NCBI RefSeq assembly: GCF_963678635.1
Contig: NC_087062.1
Location: 97,145,705 to 97,209,704, forward strand
DNA length: 64,000 nucleotides
Source: Symsagittifera roscoffensis
Lineage: Eukaryota; Xenacoelomorpha; Acoela; Convolutidae
Direction: 5' to 3'
Shown here piece by piece: positions 56,465-64,000 of this stretch. The translations under genes and the position numbers were made by a program. Positions within the stretch are counted from its first letter, which is position 1. Every line of letters begins with the position of its first letter. The notes under the pieces are model-generated. The model had not been told where the DNA came from and searched no databases. It saw only the letters and a program-made list of their open reading frames with translations.

Positions 56465-58336
56465 ATGGCAGACCGATTCTGGAACTCCGTGCCCGCGGCT
56501 CTGAAGAAGCCCACTCTTGACGAGCTGTACAGACGCTTGAGGGACCTGGACTACACCCAGATAGACGAGAGAATGGCGGTGATGCTGAATGCGATCCTCC
56601 AGTTGGAGGACCAGGGTGAGTGCAGGGAGTCTGCGACGGAGGCTGTCTTGATGGTCGGCTACACCACCGAGGGCATATCAAATCGAGAACAGACCAGATG
56701 GTTATCTTGGAATGCGGATGGAGGAGTAAGGGGCTTTGACTTGGCAAGAAATCCTGGCCTGAGTAACAACACCGAACACGGCGCAGGAGAATTTCCGCTA
56801 CCGACGAGACCAACAGCAAGATCCACAGGCCAGAGCTCGAGTAAGGTGCCGTCGATGTCGCGAGCGCAACAGACGACAGAGGCATATCCGGATCTGGGGG
56901 TTCTAAAGAAAGAGCTCGAGAAGGCGCTGAAGGAAAGGAATAAAGCGAACCTCGATCGGGATCAGGCGAAGCTGGACAGGGAGAAGCTTCAGCTGGAGAG
57001 AGACCAGGCAGTCGACGAGCGAGATCAGACGTCGAAATAACTTGAGATGCTAAGGGCTGAACATCAGCAGGAGCTGAGGGTGCGGGAGAACGTCGCAAAT
57101 CGTGATCAACTGAAGTCGGAGTTGGAAAGGATAGAACAGCGACAACGCGAGCTTGACGCACAGAAGGGAGCCAGGTCAAACGAACGAGTGGTGACCAGCT
57201 CGAGGCCAGAGTCGCGCATGGAGGTGGATGAAGCTCCCAGGGCTAGAGGACGGTTCAACCTTGACCGCGAGGCCAGAGAACACATGAGCGAAGGGTTAGA
57301 GGTCTGGATACCGAATGACGTGACGCCTTCCTTGCGCAACCTAGAGACACAACCTGTACGTCCTCTGATGGATGTGGTGTTACCAGGATATACCCCAACC
57401 TCGACCTCGAGTGGCAGTCAGGTGAGTGGCGCCTCATCGCGCCTGAAGGAGCTAGGCGAGAAATTGCAGCAGCAGAGTCGTGAAAGATCGACAAGGCCAG
57501 AGCTTCCCCCAACTTGGAGGGAACAGCCGGTCAGGAATGTCGTGATCGCAAGCTATAAGAAGAATACAGAAGGGAACTACCACAGGCACAATCGGCTGGA
57601 CTGGAGTGCGGAACAGGGAGCCAGGAGGGACTGCTTCCATGACGCAGCCTGGGTGGAGTATCTAGCGCCACCTCGTGTGCCAGAGGGTGCAGTTCACCTA
57701 ATTATAGGGGATAGCCTGGTGCGGGTGTTGACCCAGATACGGTCCCATTGGCAGACAGGAGTCTTGAGTTTCGCTGGAGCTGCCACGCCACAGATGTTGG
57801 CAACCTTGGACATGCTAGGGATGACCAAAGTTTACACAGTGACCCTGATGGTTGGGACCAACGACGTGTCAAGGGGAGAAGCGAGGAAAGTAGCGAGGCT
57901 GTGCGACAAGATGAGCTGCCTTCTTGAGGAACTGAGGATCCAGATGGACCCCATCCTGCTGACGGTATGCACGGTCCCCTACAACATGATGTTTGATCAG
58001 CACGCCCTAGAGATGAACCAGAAGGTGCGGAGCCTGAACAAGATGATCCGAGACATACACCGGAAGAGTGTGCTTCCTCTCAGGCTGTTGGACATAGCAG
58101 AACGTATGGAGAAAAAGGGATTCCCTGAAGACACCTCAAAAGATGGAATCCATTTCGATAGGCCAAGGGGAGCGGAGTGGCTGAACGACGTCTTCCAGGA
58201 ACACATTAACACGCTAGAGGCGGACCTGCTGGAGACAGCCCAATTCACTTTAGGACCACCTCCCAACCCACCATTCCTTGCCTCGAGGGCCTTGGCTGGT
58301 CGCTTGGGAGCGAGAATTGATACTAGAGACAGTTAA
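56465..58336 (+). CDS. ORF2: coiled coil plus SGNH/GDSL hydrolase
   Basis: From ATG 56465 (the start is supported by copy C, which keeps MAGRFWNSVPA) to TAA 58334 there are 623 codons in one frame, interrupted by TAA at 57038-57040 within a coiled coil that continues unchanged in the same frame (ERDQTSK, stop, LEMLRAEHQQEL). The coiled coil covers residues 155-235. The C-terminal half is an SGNH hydrolase: block I LIIGDSLVRVL (Ser near 417), block III VGTNDVSRGEA (near 464) and block V DGIHFDRP (Asp and His near 559). All the key residues of a serine esterase are present. CR1-type LINEs and some rotifer retroelements carry comparable esterases, where a role in membrane or lipid contact has been suggested. 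In Ty3/gypsy elements it is unusual. The internal stop makes this copy defective unless it is read through. Confidence 0.82.
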
Positions 58337-58372
58337 AGGAGCAATCAGACCCGATTGCAGAGTGCCACGCCA

Positions 58373-61300
58373 ATGGAGTCGGAGGAGGTAGAGTCATCAA
58401 CACCTCCGGGCTCGGCGATGTCCTCTGTGGTGGTGGCAGATGGCAGGAGAGAAAAGAAGTCTATGGAGACTGCCCGCTTGAGATATCCTGAGAAGGTGAA
58501 GGAACTGGATCTAGAGAGCTTGGAATGCAGACGAGAGTTGGCGGAAACCCTGGGGATCGAACGAGTGTCGCACGAGGATTTGAATAGACATCATTGCATA
58601 GACTGGTTGAAGGCTCATGAGGCGCACTTCTCGAGGGCGAAGTTGATGGAGACCACAGACCTGACGGGAATTCCCACAAAAACGATCATGGGACCCATTA
58701 ATTACAGACCTCTCAAGCTGCTGGGGAGTCCGGGACTTATAGCAGAACCTCCCAAGCACCGAACCAGCATCGCCAGAATCAGGTTGGCAACCCCGGCACA
58801 GTTGAAGGTGGTAGACAAGCTACTCAATCCGGGGGGAATGGAATTGCCTGATGCCGCTTACGAAGGTCCGAAGTTGGCAGAAGATCCCAGGTACGGGAAG
58901 CCCTGTGGTGGCACCCAACTGGCCAAAACTCTGGCAGTTTATGATAGAGCAGATCCAGCTGCTGCAAGAGTAGTCATTGTGGCGGGATCGGACTTCGAAG
59001 GAACGTCTCCCAAGTTGTTCTGGCCGGAGACTCTGGTATACTCCTTGCCAGGAGCCGAATTGAACCAGATGTTGACTCTAGTGGTGGCAATAAAGTCGGA
59101 GATGCCCTGTGAACCTGAGCTGCTAATGTTTGCAGGAATGAATGATCACCTGCACGCGATGGGACTTCTTGAGCAACTGAAGGGCAAGGAGATTCCGACA
59201 TCAAAGAAGATATGGGAGGCTATTCAGGCGTTATTTGCGGCGATGAATGAGGTACAAGAGAACGTAGCCTCGAGATTTGGGTCCAAGACGAAGGTGGTGT
59301 TTACCACATCCCCAGGATACGCAAATATGCCACCCGCCCTACAATTCGTGTACGCGGTCTTGATCCTGATAGCAGAAGGGAGTGAATGGCGGATTCTGAT
59401 GGCAGCCCCCAATCGAGAGCTGGAGCCATTGAACTTGAGGCTTTACAAATCAGAATTGCCGGCGGCATGGGCTGACATATCTCATGCACTGAGGGGCTTT
59501 TACGGACTGGCCGACGTCCTGATTGTGTTGGATGAGGTACTCTTGCTAGAGATATCGAACTTTGCTAGACAACTCAAGTTCAGCCCAGTCATCGGGGACG
59601 ACCACCCGGCGATAAACCAGTTGACGGCCAGCCTGTGGTTCCGGAGTATGGATGTGAAAGTCGCAAATTCCACCAGCAGGACTAGAGGTCCCAGCAACGA
59701 GAGAAGAAATGTGGTCGAGACGGAGAAACAGTTAGAATCGATGAAATATCGCTTGACTCAAGAGAATGGCTGGTGGCCATTCCTGACACCAAGGCTGGAG
59801 AACGTCACGAATAAGACGAGGGAGGAAGCACCACTCCTCGTGAAACAAATCTGGAGTTTTTTAGAGAAGCAACTGGAGCTAGCTGAAACGAGAGACATGA
59901 CGGTGGTTAGATTTGTCTCGGCCGCCAATGAAGTGACGATTGGAGGATTTTGGAGAGAGCACGACGCCAACGGCGAATTGAAGACTAGGAGAGATTACGA
60001 GATTCTCAAGTTCTTGAGTCCTTGCTGGGAGAGAGAATTCTTGGCAAGAGTGTTCGGCACCACGGCGACTATCTTCGGAGCCTTCGTACAGGAAATACTG
60101 GGCATGTCCATCAGCCTGCTCTTGGCCCTGTATTTGGTTTACCCCAGATACTTGTTCAACATGGGCCCAGCATACATGTTTAGTCGAGGAGTGGAGACAC
60201 TTCGAGTTGATGGGTATCTGGCACTAGTACTCTTGACCCATGGGGAATTGGTATCGTTTCATCGGTTAATGGAATATGGAGAACCTCTGTCTATGGGGAG
60301 AGTCCACACGAGCATTGAAACCAGCTCCTACAAGTGTGCCGCAGGGTTGAAGACACTGCTGGTGCAATACCTCATGATGCAGAATCGATACATGACGGGT
60401 GAAGATGAGAACCCAACCTCGAGAGAAGAATGGGAGAAGGCGAACAGAGGGATGCCTCTGTTGACGGACCTGAGCCTGGCAATGAGGTCGGACCCAATGG
60501 GGATAATCCGGGGTCTAGAGGAGGTGGTGACCTGCATCTATGGTCCAGCAGTGACGTACGCGTTTCCAGATCCCCTGGTGATAACGTATCGTCACTCGGT
60601 GACGCACTTGAGTCTCATCAGCGTACTGGATGGTACAGCGCTGAATTGGTGTCAGCAGGAGGTGCTCAGGGCGCGTATGAGCAACACGGTACTCTTCGGA
60701 AAAGTGAAAGATGCCGAGATGATGGTGTGCAACTTCAGGGGACAAATGCAATGTAGAATGGGAGGCAAGCGAGAGGGCCCCATTGAAATGTATCCAAAGT
60801 TTTGGAACCTAAACCCATTGACGGCCAACGGACGAGAAGTCTTGAGAATCCCCGCCTGGAAGGAGTGCTTTGCACTAGTCAAGAGGGAGCTGGAGGCCAT
60901 AATGGAGAAAGAAATCCTACCAGCCACCATGCCTGAGTTCCCGACAGTCAGGAGGATGACCTTGGGAATGAATAGTCCCTTGGTGGTTCCCTCCATAATG
61001 GCGAAGATGATGACGGAGGAAACGCAGAGGCATTTCACGGATGGCTGGGATCCCCTGTTCATCGGCTACACGGCGGCAGTCTACTTCCACACCAGCGAGA
61101 GGAAGGTAAATTCGTGGTCGACGCAAGCGAAAAAGAGTAGAGGTTCGCAGCCCCCTGGATATGAGGTGCGGAAAGTCTTGAGGACTCTTGAGAAGGAAGG
61201 ACTTGAGAATATGCTACCCATATGGGATGATGGCAGGATGATCGTGATGGAGGGACACGTCGCATTGGTGGACGAAATGAAATTTGCCACGAGAAAATAC

Positions 61301-64000
61301 AAGGCACCCTATGGCTTGGAACAAGTAGAAGTGACACAGGAGGGAACAGAACTAGATGCAGCAGGTCAACTGCATGTAGCCCTGACGGAATATAAAAAGC
61401 TGGATCCTACGACACCGTCACCACTGTCTGTAGACACGCCTGGAGACAAGAGGAGTGGACCCGTTGAGGATCGATTCAAAAGAATTCTTGAGAGAAGAAG
61501 AAATGAATCAGAGGAAGAGAGTATGGATGAAACTCTCAGTGAAGCTGGAGAAGACATGGAGGTGGGGAATACACCTGAACCAGGGCCATCAGGGGAGGAA
61601 CTCACCACTCAAGAGCTGTTGAAAGACTTGAGCGAAGAGAATTGGGCAGATACTGCCACACCACCTCTGAACCCGTCCCCGCGGAAGAACCTAGAGTTGC
61701 CATTGGCAGGCGAGACCTTCAATATGGGGATGTTACTCTTGAGCTCGGAGGAAAGGGAGAAGAACACGTTCGAAGGGAACAGGGATATATTCTTGGGATC
61801 TCTCGAGGATGACGCTTGGCAGGAATTCCTGGGGGAATTCAATCGAGAAGTGGGCAGCGAGACGACGCTGGACAAGTTCAAGAAGGAACTGTGGGACGCA
61901 GTAGTGAGATTCGGGGAACCGCTCCTGATAGGAACGGGCCTGGATGAGAAAGCAAGAAAAGAGCTGCTGAACAAGCTAGTGGAGCTGAGGAACGCACGAT
62001 CGAAGACTAGAAAAGAGAAATGTGAGGACAGCTCTACTCTGAAACAAAAAACTGTGGATAAAATGGTTGATGATATAAAAAGGGATAAGGTTGGGACTAG
62101 TAATATGATTAAGAGTACTAATATCCTTAAGGCTCGAGCAGGGGGGAGGCAAGAGTTGGAAGGAGTGGATGGAGAGGTCGAATCAATGATGATAGCCACA
62201 ACACCCTCGAGCAGAGATGTGAAGACTCGCAAGAGGAAGAGAGAAGTGGAAGGATGGGGTAGTCCTTCAGTGGATGCTGTTTCGGAAGGAAACTTGAGAG
62301 AGACGGCGCCCATCGTTTTGGCCCGATGCAAGACGGCGGCATACAAGAACAGCTCGGAGCTCAGGAAACCACTTGAAGTAGAAAAGGAAATAGAGGTTTC
62401 CACCAGTTCGACGTCAGAAGAAGACTTCAAGCCTCAGAAGGTAAACGTGAAGAGAGGTTCAACGAACGGACAGGTAGGGGAAGTGGAGATCGGCAAAGAA
62501 TGGATCTCGAAGGCACATCAGGACATGGGCAAACAAGTGACGAGTGATCCATTGGAGAGGAACAAGACGAGGAACACTTCCCGGACGTGGTGGGTGGCCC
62601 TCGAAACATTGAAGGAAATTGAGGACTGCTTGAAGAAGTTGGACAGTGGAATAGCTCGCAGGCGACGCAATTGGGCCACCCAGCAAAAAGCCGAGGTTAA
62701 TAAGATAGAGATGGCAAGTCATCTGAAGAGGTCCTGGCAGAGTTTGTTGAAGGATCATTTTGAAGAGGCGATGAGAACATCCTCATCAGCACCGCCACTA
62801 ATGGCGAATCCCTTCGTTAGAACTGCGGGACAATTAATGTTCACCTGGAGTCTGGTGGGAATAGAGTTGGAGACATTGACCTCGTATGACAGGCTGAAGT
62901 TGGGAAGCAAGAAGCTAGAGGTGTATCAGGCACTGATGCAACACGTGGCCAGGGACAATTCAGGCTTGAGCCTGGCTAGAAGAAAAGATGACACATGTTT
63001 CTTGAGATGGATAATGTCAATGATGTCTGATAGCACCATCCTGGCATGCCACCAGAGAGCAAGTGGAAGTAAAACCATGGAGAAAAGAGTCTCAACGATC
63101 ATCTTGAACGTATATCAGAGTACAGGAATAGAGAAAGAAGATGGTTCCAGACTATCCTTAGAGAACCATCGGAAGCTGGACGAGGTACGGAGGTTCTCTA
63201 ATAAGAAGTTCGAGGAAGAACATGATGTTCACCGTAACCTGGCCTCGTCAGAACAGTACTCGAGACTCAGTGAGAAGGGGGAATACCAACATGTGTCTGG
63301 AGTGATGGGAATGGCCTACAATCCCTTCTTAGACTCGGAAGCTGGAGGAGCCCACAGAAACCATGAGGTAGCGGAACTACTGAAGTTTTGGACAGAAAGA
63401 ATAATGGAGATAGACGCGGTGGAGAAAGAGGGGCCGAGCCTGGGCCTGATTCTTGAGAAAACACCAGAGGTGATAAGCATACCGCGCTCAAACAAGAGAG
63501 TTGAAGTGAACATGGGCGGTGGAAATGGCTTGTTAACCACGAACTTGGGAGTGATATGGAAGCTACTAAGACCCTCCTGGTGTCCACATCCCCATGCAAG
63601 TCTAATCGAGGAAACCACAGAGCGAGTGAGGTTAGCACCAAAGGAAGATGAAGATCTGGCGAAGTTGAGTGTGCTACATAAGCTAATCACGCCCCAGATG
63701 CAAGAGCCAAGCGAAAGGACGAGCGACCCCGGGTCAGTGAAGAAATTGGAGCCGGGTAGCTGTCTGGATTCGACGTGTGGGAACGGAGAGCACATCTGCG
63801 ATGGACGGTCATGCGTCAGAATACTGTCGTTTCAAAAAGAAGACCTGGTCACTTGGTTCGAAGACATCACAGAAAGGGAGAAAAGTGAAGTGCAAATAAT
63901 AGCGGAATGTTACGCGAGAACCACTGTGAATATAGCGACAGCTCTCGGATTCTTCTCAAGAATGTGTGGTCTGCAGGCACTGGAGAGACTGGAGTCTGAA
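58373..64000 (+). CDS. ORF3: very large protein of unknown function (partial)
   Basis: Open from ATG 58373 to the window end, 1876 codons without a stop, in the same frame as ORF2 (36 bases after its TAA, no other stop between). Residues about 200-420 resemble a degenerate SGNH fold: VVIVAGSDFEG, FAGMNDHLHAMG (GxND block), KVVFTTSPGYANMPP and ELPAAWADISHALRGF. Residues 567-597 are hydrophobic (GMSISLLLALYLVYPRYLF), followed by FSRGVETLRVDGYLALVLLT. A long charged, Lys-rich and probably disordered middle (about 1000-1370) includes a KTRKKRKREV-like basic patch (TRKRKREVEG near 1287). Near 1797 there is a cluster C-x5-C-x4-H-x2-C-x4-C (CLDSTCGNGEHICDGRSC), conserved in element B. Copies B and C keep matching islands throughout. 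There is no signal peptide and no fusion-protein features, so I do not call it an envelope. Confidence 0.75.
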   Translation, partial: MESEEVESSTPPGSAMSSVVVADGRREKKSMETARLRYPEKVKELDLESLECRRELAETLGIERVSHEDLNRHHCIDWLKAHEAHFSRAKLMETTDLTGIPTKTIMGPINYRPLKLLGSPGLIAEPPKHRTSIARIRLATPAQLKVVDKLLNPGGMELPDAAYEGPKLAEDPRYGKPCGGTQLAKTLAVYDRADPAAARVVIVAGSDFEGTSPKLFWPETLVYSLPGAELNQMLTLVVAIKSEMPCEPELLMFAGMNDHLHAMGLLEQLKGKEIPTSKKIWEAIQALFAAMNEVQENVASRFGSKTKVVFTTSPGYANMPPALQFVYAVLILIAEGSEWRILMAAPNRELEPLNLRLYKSELPAAWADISHALRGFYGLADVLIVLDEVLLLEISNFARQLKFSPVIGDDHPAINQLTASLWFRSMDVKVANSTSRTRGPSNERRNVVETEKQLESMKYRLTQENGWWPFLTPRLENVTNKTREEAPLLVKQIWSFLEKQLELAETRDMTVVRFVSAANEVTIGGFWREHDANGELKTRRDYEILKFLSPCWEREFLARVFGTTATIFGAFVQEILGMSISLLLALYLVYPRYLFNMGPAYMFSRGVETLRVDGYLALVLLTHGELVSFHRLMEYGEPLSMGRVHTSIETSSYKCAAGLKTLLVQYLMMQNRYMTGEDENPTSREEWEKANRGMPLLTDLSLAMRSDPMGIIRGLEEVVTCIYGPAVTYAFPDPLVITYRHSVTHLSLISVLDGTALNWCQQEVLRARMSNTVLFGKVKDAEMMVCNFRGQMQCRMGGKREGPIEMYPKFWNLNPLTANGREVLRIPAWKECFALVKRELEAIMEKEILPATMPEFPTVRRMTLGMNSPLVVPSIMAKMMTEETQRHFTDGWDPLFIGYTAAVYFHTSERKVNSWSTQAKKSRGSQPPGYEVRKVLRTLEKEGLENMLPIWDDGRMIVMEGHVALVDEMKFATRKYKAPYGLEQVEVTQEGTELDAAGQLHVALTEYKKLDPTTPSPLSVDTPGDKRSGPVEDRFKRILERRRNESEEESMDETLSEAGEDMEVGNTPEPGPSGEELTTQELLKDLSEENWADTATPPLNPSPRKNLELPLAGETFNMGMLLLSSEEREKNTFEGNRDIFLGSLEDDAWQEFLGEFNREVGSETTLDKFKKELWDAVVRFGEPLLIGTGLDEKARKELLNKLVELRNARSKTRKEKCEDSSTLKQKTVDKMVDDIKRDKVGTSNMIKSTNILKARAGGRQELEGVDGEVESMMIATTPSSRDVKTRKRKREVEGWGSPSVDAVSEGNLRETAPIVLARCKTAAYKNSSELRKPLEVEKEIEVSTSSTSEEDFKPQKVNVKRGSTNGQVGEVEIGKEWISKAHQDMGKQVTSDPLERNKTRNTSRTWWVALETLKEIEDCLKKLDSGIARRRRNWATQQKAEVNKIEMASHLKRSWQSLLKDHFEEAMRTSSSAPPLMANPFVRTAGQLMFTWSLVGIELETLTSYDRLKLGSKKLEVYQALMQHVARDNSGLSLARRKDDTCFLRWIMSMMSDSTILACHQRASGSKTMEKRVSTIILNVYQSTGIEKEDGSRLSLENHRKLDEVRRFSNKKFEEEHDVHRNLASSEQYSRLSEKGEYQHVSGVMGMAYNPFLDSEAGGAHRNHEVAELLKFWTERIMEIDAVEKEGPSLGLILEKTPEVISIPRSNKRVEVNMGGGNGLLTTNLGVIWKLLRPSWCPHPHASLIEETTERVRLAPKEDEDLAKLSVLHKLITPQMQEPSERTSDPGSVKKLEPGSCLDSTCGNGEHICDGRSCVRILSFQKEDLVTWFEDITEREKSEVQIIAECYARTTVNIATALGFFSRMCGLQALERLESE

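Larger units (their letters stand above)
43743..64000 (+). mobile_element. Element copy A: near-intact giant Ty3/gypsy-like element
   Basis: Order: LTR (43743-44658), PBS, 2.7-kb leader, ORF1 (Gag-protease-RT-RNase H-integrase-macro), ORF2 (SGNH hydrolase), ORF3 (open to the window end). At more than 20 kb it is far longer than the usual 5-10 kb of the Ty3/gypsy group. RT before integrase, GPF after the DDE core and the RNase H type place it in that group. Only three breaks are seen in over 16 kb of coding sequence, so it is young. The 3' LTR is outside the window. Confidence 0.9.

Noticed and set aside
60652-62758. Long minus-strand frames opposite ORF3 (and others opposite ORF1 and ORF2)
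   Set aside because: They are shadows of a strongly coding plus strand. Their products are Ser/Leu-rich and of low complexity, and copies B and C do not preserve them.
58373-64000. ORF3 as a retroviral-type envelope
   Set aside because: There is no signal peptide, no furin-type site before a fusion peptide and no C-terminal anchor in the visible part. The content is soluble-domain and charged.
1-64000. Prokaryotic features (operons, CRISPR arrays, ribosome binding sites)
   Set aside because: The window is eukaryotic. No direct-repeat/spacer array or bacterial operon structure is present.

Overview
This is eukaryotic, almost certainly animal, DNA. Genes are split by short introns with pyrimidine-rich acceptors (TTTTTTTCAG, CTTTAG, CTGTAG), AATAAA signals follow stop codons, there is a neuropeptide precursor of animal type, and the mobile DNA is of animal type (tRNA-derived SINE-like repeats, a Maverick/Polinton polymerase relic, Ty3/gypsy-like LTR elements). 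The AT-rich, T-run-rich background and compact introns suit a nematode or another small invertebrate. I cannot fix the phylum.

Layout. 1-3820: a recent tandem duplication (period 2421 bp) carrying two SINE-like repeats per unit and the last exon of a UBA-domain gene. 4457-5704 (minus): a two-exon gene for a predicted secreted protein of the bacterial ParB-like nuclease family (ParBc_2). 5705-9040: AT-rich intergenic DNA with another SINE. 9041-9842: a two-exon neuropeptide precursor with four related peptides. 10054-11707: a foldback element. 11708-18741: mostly unassigned AT-rich DNA with one good and one weak candidate terminal exon and a 75-bp tandem repeat.

18742-64000 is a retroelement landing site. 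Three copies of one family of very large Ty3/gypsy-like elements are present. Copy C (minus, 18742-24606) is a rotted fragment. Copy B (minus, 27499-43742) has LTR, PPT and PBS but a large internal deletion. Copy A (plus, 43743 to beyond the window) is nearly intact and has inserted into the 5' LTR of B. A Polinton polymerase relic (25231-26644) and a related LTR fragment (26995-27282) lie between C and B.

Copy A shows the element's architecture: a 916-bp LTR, a PBS, a 2.7-kb leader with a large G-rich minisatellite, then ORF1 (Gag with two zinc knuckles, aspartic protease, RT, RNase H, a long linker, integrase with a GPF motif, an acidic tail and a C-terminal macro domain), ORF2 (coiled coil plus SGNH/GDSL hydrolase with its catalytic residues) and ORF3 (at least 1876 codons, of unknown function, with a possible second SGNH-like fold and a Cys/His cluster). 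B and C retain homologous stretches of the same parts, so the accessory ORFs are stable family members and not chance cargo. I could not find a described element with this combination from memory, and I rank it as the most interesting object in the window.
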